This document shows, one piece after another, positions 17,943-26,173 of a stretch of 64,000 nucleotides of DNA. Location: positions 1,409,033 through 1,473,032 of the forward strand of contig NZ_MRDM01000014.1 of assembly GCF_002008165.1 (NCBI RefSeq), given 5' to 3'. A model generated the notes under the pieces. That model was not told the origin of the DNA. It made no database searches and saw only the letters and a list, made by a program, of their open reading frames with translations. Numbering within the stretch: position 1 is the first letter of the stretch; each line of letters starts with the position of its first letter. Source of the stretch: Rhizobium laguerreae (GTDB lineage: Bacteria > Pseudomonadota > Alphaproteobacteria > Rhizobiales > Rhizobiaceae). Both the position numbers and the translations under genes were made by a program.

Positions 17943-18857
17943 TCACTTCTCGGTGGAGATAAGGCCGCGTACGAACCAGCGCTGCATCAGAATGACGAGG
18001 ATCAATGGCGGCGACATGATGATCAGGGTTCCGGCCATGGCGACATTCCAGTCGGGCAGGCCGAATTCGGACGGGATGAGGGTCTTGAGCTGCGTCACGG
18101 CGATGCCGAAATTCGGATCGGTGGTGATCAGCAGCGGCCAGAGATACTGGTTCCAGGCCCAGACGAACATGATGGTGAAGAGCGCGATCATATTTGGGCG
18201 GGAGAGCGGCAGCAGAATGTCCCAGAAGAACCGGACCGGGCCTGATCCGTCCATCTTCGAGGCCTCGGCAAGTTCGTCCGGAACCGTCAGGTAGAACTGC
18301 CGGTAGAGGAAGGTACCGGTCGCGGTTGCGACCAGCGGCAGAACGAGACCGGGATAGGAATTCAGCAGACCCCATTCGAGCTTGATCTGGATGCCGGTGA
18401 TCTGCGCAACGAGCCAGCTTATGCCGGTGACGTCGAGGATCGTCTGGAAAGGCTGCAGCGCGTTGGCCGCAATCGAATAGGTCGGCACGATGCGGACTTC
18501 CAGCGGCAGCATCAGGGTGATGAAGATGATCCAGAAAATCACATACCGGCCGCGGAAGCGGAAGTAGACGATCGAGAAGGCTGCCATGGAAGACAGCATG
18601 ACCTTACCGGCGCCGACGGTTGCGGCGAAGATGATGCTGTGGAACAGCTTGTTGCCGAGATCGGCGCGAACCCAGGCGGTCTCAGCGTTTTCCCGGAAAT
18701 GCGAGCCCGGCATCAGCGGCAGCGGCACACGATTGACCGTCTCCAGATCAAGCGTCGAGGCGATGATGACGATGGCGAAAGGCAGAAGCGCGATCACCAT
18801 GCCGAGCGCGAGAAGCGTATAACAGATGAAGTTGAATATCGGCGTGCGTTCGATCAT
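17943..18857 (-). CDS. ugpE: sn-Glycerol-3-phosphate ABC transporter permease UgpE
   Basis: A 304-residue MalG-type inner-membrane permease with about six helices. It has the coupling motif ELAEASKMDGSGPVRFFWDI and ends with a WFVRGLISTEK tail typical of UgpE. The ATG at 18857 lies 10 bp after the ugpA stop; the longer frame would overlap ugpA. It pairs with UgpA to form the channel. Confidence 0.88.
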   Translation of the reverse strand: MIERTPIFNFICYTLLALGMVIALLPFAIVIIASTLDLETVNRVPLPLMPGSHFRENAETAWVRADLGNKLFHSIIFAATVGAGKVMLSSMAAFSIVYFRFRGRYVIFWIIFITLMLPLEVRIVPTYSIAANALQPFQTILDVTGISWLVAQITGIQIKLEWGLLNSYPGLVLPLVATATGTFLYRQFYLTVPDELAEASKMDGSGPVRFFWDILLPLSRPNMIALFTIMFVWAWNQYLWPLLITTDPNFGIAVTQLKTLIPSEFGLPDWNVAMAGTLIIMSPPLILVILMQRWFVRGLISTEK

Positions 18858-18867
18858 GTCCGCGACC

Positions 18868-19752
18868 TCACTTGTAGTGCACGCGCCGCTCGATGAAGCG
18901 GAACTGGAAGATGGTGAGCAGGACAACGAGCACCATCAGGATGATGGACTGCGCTGCAGCGCCCGAATAGTCGAGACCTCTGAAGCCGTCGAAATAGATC
19001 TTGTAGACCATGAGCTCGGTGGCACGCGCCGGGCCGCCCTGCGTCATGACGTCGACGATACCGAAGGAATCCTGGAAACTCTCGGTGATGTTGATGACGA
19101 GCAGGAAGAACAGCGTCGGCGTCAGCAGGGGCAGCTGGATATCCCAGATCCGGCGCATCGGCCCCGAACCGTCCATTGCGGCGGCCTCGATCAGCGAGCG
19201 CGGAATGCCTTGCAGCGCCGAGAGGAAGAAGATGAAGTTGTAGCCGATATACTTCCAGGAGAAGGCCACGACGACCGCGATCATCGCGTCCTTGCCGTCG
19301 AGCGCGGGGTTCCAGAGGCCGGGCCAGACGTGGTTGATAACAGACAGAAGGCCGGCCTCCGGCGCCAGGATGAAGCGGAAGGCGAGGCCGAGAGCGGGAG
19401 CGGCAATTGCATAAGGCCAGATGAAGACTGACCGGTAGACTTTGTGGCCGCGCAGTTCACGATCCGTCAAAAGCGCCAGGATCAGCGCCAGCCCCATAGC
19501 GATGGCCGTCGAACTGAAGCCGAAGATCATGCTGCGGGTGATCGAGTCCCAATAAACAGGATCGGTGAGCAACTGTCTGAAATTGTCGAAACCGACCCAG
19601 GCATTACCGCCGCCCCATGGCTGCTCGAGCGTGAACGCCCAATACAGCGCCTGCGCGCTCGGCCAGTAGAAGAAGACGAAGATCAGCAACAGCATCGGAA
19701 ATGCGAAGAGCAGTCCGATCGTCGTCGAGGAGAAAGTGACGCGCTTTTCCAT
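18868..19752 (-). CDS. ugpA: sn-Glycerol-3-phosphate ABC transporter permease UgpA
   Basis: A 294-residue MalF-type permease with about six membrane helices. It has the coupling motif SLIEAAAMDGSGPMRRIWDI. The DSFGIVDVMTQGGPARAT and RRVHYK tail segments are characteristic of UgpA. It is the second gene of the operon, separated from ugpB by 232 bp holding a hairpin and a two-hairpin repeat. That arrangement may reduce permease expression relative to the binding protein. Confidence 0.9.
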   Translation of the reverse strand: MEKRVTFSSTTIGLLFAFPMLLLIFVFFYWPSAQALYWAFTLEQPWGGGNAWVGFDNFRQLLTDPVYWDSITRSMIFGFSSTAIAMGLALILALLTDRELRGHKVYRSVFIWPYAIAAPALGLAFRFILAPEAGLLSVINHVWPGLWNPALDGKDAMIAVVVAFSWKYIGYNFIFFLSALQGIPRSLIEAAAMDGSGPMRRIWDIQLPLLTPTLFFLLVINITESFQDSFGIVDVMTQGGPARATELMVYKIYFDGFRGLDYSGAAAQSIILMVLVVLLTIFQFRFIERRVHYK

Positions 19753-19780
19753 GAGTGGCCGTTTTCGTCCTGGTTTGGTT

Positions 19781-19887
19781 TAAAGCATGTCGCGCAAAAC
19801 TGTGCAGCAGTTTTGCTGTAGCGACATGCGTAAAAATATAGATCTAAAGCGCCAGGAGCGAACCTGAAAGATTGCGGCGCGCTTCAG
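19781..19887. repeat. Rhizobial-type intergenic palindromic repeat, copy 1
   Basis: About 107 bp with two hairpins. The first has outer arms GCATGTCGC/GCGACATGC and inner arms GCAAAACTG/CAGTTTTGC. The second begins CTAAAGCGC and closes near GCGCGCTTCAG. A diverged copy with the same layout lies at 46912-47020. Such elements are scattered between genes in Rhizobium genomes. Here it sits inside the ugp operon between ugpB and ugpA. Confidence 0.75.
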
Positions 19888-19936
19888 GCGCGGGCGGCGA
19901 GCTCGCATCCGCGGCCGACTAAAGAACTTACAAAGA

Positions 19937-19969
19937 CGCACCCGGCGCGCAAAACGCGGGCCGGGTGCG
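19937..19969 (-). terminator. Hairpin downstream of ugpB
   Basis: CGCACCCGGC (19937-19946) pairs exactly with GCCGGGTGCG (19960-19969) across 13 bases, starting 16 bp past the ugpB stop on the minus strand and followed there by a moderately T-rich stretch. Since ugpAEC lie further downstream, it probably acts as a partial terminator or as protection for the ugpB mRNA 3' end. Confidence 0.55.
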
Positions 19970-19984
19970 GCTCATATCAGCCGA

Positions 19985-21340
19985 TCAGGGGAGCTGAACG
20001 TTCTTGTAGGTCTGCTGGAAGCGACGCAGGAGCGTATTGCCGCGTTCGGCAGCACTGTCGAGCGAAGCCTGGACGTCGGCATTGTTGACGAAGATTGCCT
20101 GCAGACCATTGGCGATTTCGGTGCGGACCTGCAGCAGGCCACCGAGGCGGATGCCCTGCGGAGCCGCATCGTCAGCAGGTGATGCGGTCAAGCTCTGAAT
20201 GGCGAGTTCGCGGCCGGCATAAGGAGCCTTGTCGTAGAAGCCCTGCTTCTTCAGATATTCGAAACCGGAGTTACGAACCGGGATGTAGCCGGTAACGGTC
20301 GACCAGGTAAGGGCTTCTTCCGGCTTTGCGATGAAGTTGAAGAAGGCAGCGGCAGCCTTGTATTCAGCGTCGGAATGGCCCTTCAGAACCCAGAGCGAAG
20401 CGCCGCCAACATAAGAGCTGTGCCGGCTTGCGTCGCCGTAGGTCGGGAGCATGGCAACGTCCCAGTTCATGCCTTGCTTGGCGGTGCGGCCGACGTTGCC
20501 GTGGTCGCCGACCGACGTTAGGATGACCTGGCAATCACCGGCGGCAAAGGCTTCGACGAAGGTCTGGCCGACAGCCTTGTTCTTGATGACGGCAAGCTTG
20601 TTGTCGTACCAGGACTTGAGGTCATTGACATAGCTGACGAGAAGCGGGTTCTTGTTGAACACCAGCTCTGCGTCGAGACCTTCAAAACCGTTCTTCTTCG
20701 TGGCGATCGCTTCGCCGTTGACGGCTTCGAACTGCTCGATGTACTGCCAGACTTCGTTGTTGGAAATGTCAAAGCCGAGCGGGCAAGCATAGCCTGCATC
20801 CTTCAGAGCCTTGAGGTCCTCGCCTGCTTCCTTCCAGGTCGCCGGAGCATGATCCTTGCCGATCTTGGCGAAGGCGTCCTTGTTCCAGTAGAGAAGAGCG
20901 GTCGAGGAGTTGAAGGGGAAGGAGTACATCTCGCCCTTCGATGTCGCGTAGTAGCCGGAGATACCGGAGAAGTAGTCCTTCCAATCGACGGTATAGCCCA
21001 TGTCGCTCATCAGCTTGTTGGCCGGGTAGTAGGCGCCGGAGAGCATGATGTCGAGGGTGCCGGCGTCGGAGACCTGGGCGATGGTCGGCTGCTTGCCGGC
21101 GCGGAAGGCAGCGATAGTGTTCTGCAGGGACGCGTCGTAGCTGCCCTGGCTGGTGCAGACGAGTTCGTAGTCGGCCTGCGACTGGTTGAAGCGATCGCAC
21201 TGCTCCTGGACACGCTTTGCGATGTCACCGGAATTGCCGAACCAGAAGTCAATCTTGGTCTTATCGGCGGCGGCAGCGGGACCAGCAAGAAACGCTGTAG
21301 CGAGAAGGGCGCCAACGGCGCCGAGAAGCTTGGCTTGCAT
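19985..21340 (-). CDS. ugpB: sn-Glycerol-3-phosphate-binding periplasmic protein UgpB
   Basis: A 451-residue secreted binding protein with a Sec signal peptide (MQAKLLGAVGALLATAFLAG, cleaved near AAAA). The mature protein starts KTKIDFWFGNSGDIAKRVQE and carries a SYVGGASLWVLKG segment typical of UgpB. It should deliver glycerol-3-phosphate or its diesters to UgpAEC, as phosphorus and carbon source. The ATG at 21340 follows GAGGTT; an upstream extension to 21448 lacks a signal-like N-terminus. Pho-box-like sequences lie upstream. Confidence 0.9.
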   Translation of the reverse strand: MQAKLLGAVGALLATAFLAGPAAAADKTKIDFWFGNSGDIAKRVQEQCDRFNQSQADYELVCTSQGSYDASLQNTIAAFRAGKQPTIAQVSDAGTLDIMLSGAYYPANKLMSDMGYTVDWKDYFSGISGYYATSKGEMYSFPFNSSTALLYWNKDAFAKIGKDHAPATWKEAGEDLKALKDAGYACPLGFDISNNEVWQYIEQFEAVNGEAIATKKNGFEGLDAELVFNKNPLLVSYVNDLKSWYDNKLAVIKNKAVGQTFVEAFAAGDCQVILTSVGDHGNVGRTAKQGMNWDVAMLPTYGDASRHSSYVGGASLWVLKGHSDAEYKAAAAFFNFIAKPEEALTWSTVTGYIPVRNSGFEYLKKQGFYDKAPYAGRELAIQSLTASPADDAAPQGIRLGGLLQVRTEIANGLQAIFVNNADVQASLDSAAERGNTLLRRFQQTYKNVQLP

Positions 21341-21690
21341 GAGAACCTCGAACGTAAAAGGGACGCGCACTTTCAGCGCACGCCCTATTAGCTGGTTCAA
21401 ATTGCGCCTACCAATGAAGATTACATGACATGAAATGATCGAAACCAAGTTGTCATAAAACCTTCATACAATTGTATTCGCCAATCTCGGGGAAATATTT
21501 ATAAAGATTTCGCCTATTGCTTCAGCATGCCGTCAATAGATTAGGTTTATATTCGAAACAATGGATTCTTTTGGGATATTTAATATTTATTTATATTACG
21601 ACGGGGTGCGGTTATTCGCCTACTCCGCTGCAACGAAACTTGCAAAACCACTGACATTTTTGCCGTTGCACTGGTGTGCAACCTGAGGAT
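21341..21690. other. Intergenic region upstream of ugpB
   Basis: 350 bp without a gene, lying between ugpB (starting leftward) and the end of the leftward ROK gene. It should hold the ugp promoter. It contains Pho-box-like repeats (21414-21467) and a very AT-rich stretch (about 21530-21600). No convincing ORF or RNA gene was seen. Confidence 0.6.
21414..21467. promoter_or_regulatory. Candidate PhoB-box sequences upstream of ugpB
   Basis: On the plus strand TTGTCATAAAACCTTCAT (21450-21467) matches the Pho-box pattern CTGTCAT-N4-CTGTCAT at about 14 of 18 positions. Read toward ugpB, on the minus strand, a weaker 11-bp-spaced pair ATGTCATGTAATCTTCAT lies at 21414-21431, about 75 bp before the ugpB ATG. 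Phosphate control of ugp is established in E. coli. The best box here points away from ugpB, which lowers confidence. Confidence 0.4.
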
Positions 21691-22908
21691 CTAAGCCTCA
21701 GAATTGAAGGAATCCTTCAGGATCGCCGCAAAACGCGGATCGAATGCACGGCTGATCGGTCCGGCGGCAGCACCAAGCGCCACCGACCAGGGATCGGCCA
21801 TGCCGGGCTGCAGGCGCGGCAGCGTCCGGCCGCGACGTTCGGCGATCGAGGGCAGCAACGGGCCGATTGCCGCAATCAACCTGTTCACCAGCGCCTCCGG
21901 CGCGCTGCCGCAGAGGATCACCGTCTGCGGATCGAACAGCGTCTCAAGGAGATGGATGCTCCAGCGCAGATCCACTGCGGCCGCCTCGACCCAGGCGTGG
22001 ATGCTTTGATCGCCCCTCAAGGCAAGATCGTTGATCCTTGCATAAAGGCCGGGATCGGCGGGATCGATCGACAGATGCTGGTAGAGCGAGGCGAGCGAAG
22101 CACGATGCTCGAGCGGCGTCGATTTGCCGTCGGCAAACAGCAGCGCCATGCCGATCTCGCCGGCATTGCCGTTGGTGCCGCGGTAGAGCTCGCCATTCAG
22201 AATGAGGCCGGCGCCGATGCCATAACCGACGAAGAGGCAGACGGCATGGTCGATGCCGTGGGCAGCTCCCACCATGCGCTCGGCGGTCGCCGCCGCCGCC
22301 GCATCGTTCTGCAAACCGACATCGAGCCCGGTGCCGGCGGTCAGCGTTTCCAACAACGGAAATTTTTGCCAGGCCTCCATCATCCACGGATCATCGCCGC
22401 TGCCGGCGACTCCGAAAGGCCCGGGCATGGCGGCGCCGAGGCCGACCAGCCGCTTTTCCGACTGCTGGACGATCCCGGCAAGCTTTGAGCGTATGCCGGC
22501 GACGAGATCGAGGATGACCTTCGTCCCGTTCGACGGACCTCCGGGTGGTAGTCCTGCCTCATCACGCACGAGAACGCTGCCGACAAGATCGACGGCGACC
22601 GCCCGCGTCACATGCCGATCGATCTGCAGGCCGATTGCAAAGGCGCCTTCGGGCACGAGACGATAGGGTGTCGACGGCTGCCCTCTGCCCCCCCTCACCG
22701 CCTCTTGCGAACTGACGAGACCGTCGCGCTCGAGCTCCTCGATGATATTCGACACCGTCTGCTTGGTCAGCCGCGTCGCCCGTGCCAGATCGGCGCGTGA
22801 AAGCGCGCCGTTGATCCTCAGGGCATCGATCATCACGCGCCGGTTATGCGCGCTGGTGCCTTCGTGATTGGTGCCGCTCTTGGCCCGGATCGGGCGGCTG
22901 TCATTCAT
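21691..22908 (-). CDS. ROK family transcriptional regulator
   Basis: A 405-residue NagC/XylR-type repressor. The N-terminal winged helix is visible (LSRADLARATRLTKQTVSNI), followed by a ROK domain with the FVGYGIGAGLILNGELYRG motif. The CxCGxxGCxE zinc-binding cluster of many ROK proteins is absent. The start is the ATG at 22908 behind GAGGGAA; a TTG two codons upstream is less likely. It is divergent from the sugar operon at 23132, with a strong palindrome between them, so it probably represses that operon and itself. Confidence 0.9.
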   Translation of the reverse strand: MNDSRPIRAKSGTNHEGTSAHNRRVMIDALRINGALSRADLARATRLTKQTVSNIIEELERDGLVSSQEAVRGGRGQPSTPYRLVPEGAFAIGLQIDRHVTRAVAVDLVGSVLVRDEAGLPPGGPSNGTKVILDLVAGIRSKLAGIVQQSEKRLVGLGAAMPGPFGVAGSGDDPWMMEAWQKFPLLETLTAGTGLDVGLQNDAAAAATAERMVGAAHGIDHAVCLFVGYGIGAGLILNGELYRGTNGNAGEIGMALLFADGKSTPLEHRASLASLYQHLSIDPADPGLYARINDLALRGDQSIHAWVEAAAVDLRWSIHLLETLFDPQTVILCGSAPEALVNRLIAAIGPLLPSIAERRGRTLPRLQPGMADPWSVALGAAAGPISRAFDPRFAAILKDSFNSEA

Positions 22909-22950
22909 GTGCAATTCCCTCTTGACTCCAATAGAATGTTAAAGAAGTAA

Positions 22951-22971
22951 TAAGTCAAGACACTTGACTTA
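22951..22971. promoter_or_regulatory. Candidate ROK operator and promoter
   Basis: TAAGTCAAG, three bases (ACA), then the exact reverse complement CTTGACTTA. On the minus strand the element overlaps a possible -35 TTGACT, followed 17 bp later by TCTATT as a -10 for the regulator gene. Perfect 9-bp arms between a ROK gene and a divergent sugar operon make it the likely binding site. It should control both directions. Confidence 0.62.
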
Positions 22972-23131
22972 ATGAGGAACCGGAGAGTTCCAGGGAACGC
23001 AGGAGCCGGGCAACGGCTCCGACGACGCTCCGAGGCGACGAACCGGCACGCTTTCCGCGCGTGCCTTCTCGAACACCGATGGCGGAGGACCGCCCTCGGC
23101 AATGCGTAAATGTCAAAAACTGGAGGCTGCA

Positions 23132-24370
23132 ATGCTGAAATCCTTTAACAAGACGCTTCTGGGTGCGGCCTTGATCGGCGCATCCCTTGCGCCGCATGCT
23201 TTCGCCGAAACGACGCTGAACGCGCTTTTCATGGCGCAGGCCGCCTATAGCGAGGCCGATGTGCGCGCCATGACCGACGCCTTCGCCAAGGCGAACCCCG
23301 ATATCAAGGTCAATCTCGAATTCGTTCCCTATGAAGGCCTGCACGACAAGACGGTGCTGGCGCAGGGTTCCGGCGGCGGCTACGACGTCGTCCTCTTCGA
23401 TGTCATCTGGCCGGCCGAATACGCCACCAACAAGGTGCTGGTCGACGTCTCCTCGCGCCTCACCGACGAGATGAAGAAGGGTGTGCTGCCGGGCGCCTGG
23501 ACCACCGTGCAATATGACGGCAAATATTACGGCATGCCGTGGATCCTCGACACCAAATACCTGTTCTACAACAAGGAAATCCTCGAAAAGGCCGGCATCA
23601 AGGCGCCGCCGAAAACCTGGGACGAACTGACCGAGCAGGCAAAGACGATCAAGGACAAGGGCCTGCTCGCCACGCCGATCGCCTGGAGCTGGCCGCAGGC
23701 AGAAGCCGCGATCTGCGACTACACCACGCTCGTCAGCGCCTATGGCGGCGATTTCCTTAAGGACGGCAAGCCGGCCTTCCAGACCGGCGGCGGCCTCGAT
23801 GCGCTGAAATACATGGTTTCCAGCTATTCCTCGGGCCTCACCAATCCGAACTCCAAGGAATTCCTCGAAGAGGACGTCCGCAAGGTCTTCGAAAACGGCG
23901 ATGCCGCCTTCGCGCTGAACTGGACCTACATGTACAACATGGCCAACAACCCGAAGGACAGCAAGGTCGCGGGCAAGGTTGGCGTCGTGCCGGCGCCGGG
24001 TATTGCCGGCAAGAGCGAGGCTTCGGCCGTCAACGGCTCGATGGGTCTCGGCATCACCTCAGCCAGCCAGCATCCTGAAGAGGCCTGGAAATACATTACC
24101 TTCATGACCTCGCAGGCAACGCAGAATGCCTATGCCAAGCTCAGCCTGCCGATCTGGGCCTCCTCCTATGAGGATCCTGATGTCACCAAGGGCCAGGAAG
24201 AGTTGATCTCCGCCGCCAAGATCGGCCTTGCCGCAATGTATCCGCGTCCGACGACGCCGAAATATCAGGAGCTCTCGACCGCGCTGCAGCAGGCGATCCA
24301 GGAAGCGCTGCTTGGCCAGTCCTCGCCCGAGGACGCGCTGAAGTCGGCCGCCGACAATAGCGGCCTCTGA
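23132..24370 (+). CDS. Sugar ABC transporter substrate-binding protein (family 1)
   Basis: A 412-residue periplasmic binding protein with a Sec signal peptide (KTLLGAALIGASLAPHAFA). The mature part has MalE/family-1 features (PYEGLHDKTVLAQGSGGGYD and a MPWILDTKYLFYNKEIL segment). The ATG at 23132 follows TGGAGG. It is the first gene of a six-gene operon (two permeases, SIS protein, PfkB kinase, ATPase), divergent from the ROK repressor. The ligand is unknown; an amino sugar or Amadori compound would fit the neighbours. Confidence 0.92.
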   Translation: MLKSFNKTLLGAALIGASLAPHAFAETTLNALFMAQAAYSEADVRAMTDAFAKANPDIKVNLEFVPYEGLHDKTVLAQGSGGGYDVVLFDVIWPAEYATNKVLVDVSSRLTDEMKKGVLPGAWTTVQYDGKYYGMPWILDTKYLFYNKEILEKAGIKAPPKTWDELTEQAKTIKDKGLLATPIAWSWPQAEAAICDYTTLVSAYGGDFLKDGKPAFQTGGGLDALKYMVSSYSSGLTNPNSKEFLEEDVRKVFENGDAAFALNWTYMYNMANNPKDSKVAGKVGVVPAPGIAGKSEASAVNGSMGLGITSASQHPEEAWKYITFMTSQATQNAYAKLSLPIWASSYEDPDVTKGQEELISAAKIGLAAMYPRPTTPKYQELSTALQQAIQEALLGQSSPEDALKSAADNSGL

Positions 24371-24443
24371 TCAAGCATGAAATCCCGGGCGGCGCCTGCC
24401 GTCGCCCGGTCTCCAGAACCTATGAAGAATAAGGGTGGCCTCG

Positions 24444-25328
24444 ATGTCGAGCACTTGGCTGACAACGCGCGCGTGGCTTTTGATGCTACCGCTTCTCGTG
24501 GTCATGATTTCAGTCATCGGCTGGCCTCTGATCGATACCGTCGGCCTTTCCTTCACCGACGCCAGGCTGGTCGGCACGGAAGGCAGCTTCGTCGGCATCG
24601 ACAATTACGTGAAGATGATCTCCGGTTCGAATTTCCAGCGCACGCTCGTCACGACCGCATGGTTCGCAATCGTCTCGGTCGCCGCCGAAATGGTGATCGG
24701 CGTGCTCGCCGCCCTGCTGCTGAACCAGCAATTCCGCGGCCGGACCGCGCTTCGTGCCCTGATGATCCTACCCTGGGCGCTGCCGACCGTCGTCAACGCC
24801 ACGCTCTGGCGGCTGATCTACAATCCGGAATATGGCGCGCTGAATGCCGCCTTGACACAGCTCGGCCTGTTAGAAGCCTACCGCTCCTGGCTCGGCGAGC
24901 CGGGCACGGCGCTGGCGGCCCTGATCGTCGCCGACTGCTGGAAGAATTTCCCGCTGGTGGCGCTGATCGCGCTGGCTGCACTCCAGGCCGTGCCGCGCGA
25001 CATCACCGCCGCCTCGCTGGTCGACGGCGCCGGCGCTTTCGCCCGCTTCCGTTTCGTCATCCTGCCCTATCTCGCCGGCCCGCTGATGGTGGCCCTGGTG
25101 TTGCGCACGATTGAAGCCTTCAAGGTCTTCGACATCATCTGGGTCATGACCCGCGGCGGCCCGGCCAACAGCACCCGCACGCTGTCGATCCTCGTCTATC
25201 AGGAAGCCTTCTCTTTCCAACGGGCAGGCTCCGGCGCCTCCTTGGCGTTGATCGTCACGCTGCTGGTGACGCTGCTTGCTGCCGGCTACGCCGCCCTGGT
25301 GCGCAAGACCGCGGGGAGTGCAGCCTGA
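24444..25328 (+). CDS. Sugar ABC transporter permease, MalF type
   Basis: A 294-residue inner-membrane permease with about six helices. It has the coupling motif DITAASLVDGAGAFARFRFV and the FDIIWVMTRGGPANST segment typical of MalF-type sugar permeases. The ATG at 24444 is preceded by AAGGGTGG; an in-frame GTG at 24435 is the alternative. Its stop overlaps the next permease start by one base (TGATG). Confidence 0.9.
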   Translation: MSSTWLTTRAWLLMLPLLVVMISVIGWPLIDTVGLSFTDARLVGTEGSFVGIDNYVKMISGSNFQRTLVTTAWFAIVSVAAEMVIGVLAALLLNQQFRGRTALRALMILPWALPTVVNATLWRLIYNPEYGALNAALTQLGLLEAYRSWLGEPGTALAALIVADCWKNFPLVALIALAALQAVPRDITAASLVDGAGAFARFRFVILPYLAGPLMVALVLRTIEAFKVFDIIWVMTRGGPANSTRTLSILVYQEAFSFQRAGSGASLALIVTLLVTLLAAGYAALVRKTAGSAA

Positions 25329-26173
25329 TGGAACGCCAGAGCCCACTTTTTTCCGCCTTCATTCACCTCTGCGCGCTGCTGCTTGCCGCCGTCATCCTGG
25401 CGCCGATCCTATGGCTGTTCATCATGAGCATCTCGCCGGCCGCCGACCTTGCGGCAAAGCCGCTGCGCTGGTGGCCGCAGACGGCGGATTTCTCTCGCTA
25501 CGGCGTGCTGCTCTCGACGCTCGAAAACAGCGCCGGCGCCGCCTTCACCTCGTCGCTGCGCAACAGCATAGAGGTGGCGGGCATGGCGACGATCGCCGCC
25601 ATCGCGCTCGCCATACCGGCCGGATGGGCCGTGTCGCGTACGCCTGCTGTGGGATGGTCGCTGTCGATGGTCATCGCCACCTATATGCTGCCGCCGGTGG
25701 CGCTCGCCGTGCCGCTTTACATGGGCCTTTCCCATCTCGGCATGCTGAACAACGTCTTCGGCCTCGCCCTCGTCTATCTCACCATCCTTGCGCCCTTCAC
25801 CACTTGGCTGATGAAGTCGGGTTTCGATTCCATCCCGCGCGAGATCGAATCCGCCGCGATGATCGACGGCGCCGGCCTGTTTCAGACGCTGCGCATCATC
25901 ACGCTGCCGCTCGCCGCCCCCGTGGTGGCGACGTCAAGCCTCTTTGCCTTCCTACTTGCCTGGGATGAATTCTTCTATGCGCTGCTCTTCACTTCCGACC
26001 AGCGCGCCAAGACGCTGACCGTCGCCATTGCCGATCTCGCCGGCGGCCGCGTTTCCGATTACGGACTGATCGCGACGGCAGGTGTGCTCGCCGCCCTGCC
26101 CCCGGTGCTGATTGGTCTTCTCATGCAACGCGCCCTGATTTCGGGGCTCACCAGCGGCGGCGTCAAGGGATGA
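25328..26173 (+). CDS. Sugar ABC transporter permease, MalG type
   Basis: A 281-residue permease with about six membrane helices. It has the coupling motif EIESAAMIDGAGLFQTLRII and the AWDEFFYALLFTS segment of MalG-type subunits. It is translationally coupled to the MalF-type gene upstream and overlaps the SIS gene downstream by four bases (ATGA). The operon is compact and its subunits are probably made in balance. Confidence 0.92.
   Translation: MERQSPLFSAFIHLCALLLAAVILAPILWLFIMSISPAADLAAKPLRWWPQTADFSRYGVLLSTLENSAGAAFTSSLRNSIEVAGMATIAAIALAIPAGWAVSRTPAVGWSLSMVIATYMLPPVALAVPLYMGLSHLGMLNNVFGLALVYLTILAPFTTWLMKSGFDSIPREIESAAMIDGAGLFQTLRIITLPLAAPVVATSSLFAFLLAWDEFFYALLFTSDQRAKTLTVAIADLAGGRVSDYGLIATAGVLAALPPVLIGLLMQRALISGLTSGGVKG

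Noticed and set aside
16827..18245. A 472-codon plus-strand frame across ugpC and ugpE
   Set aside because: It is antisense to two well-supported ABC genes and rich in His, Asp and Arg without any motif.
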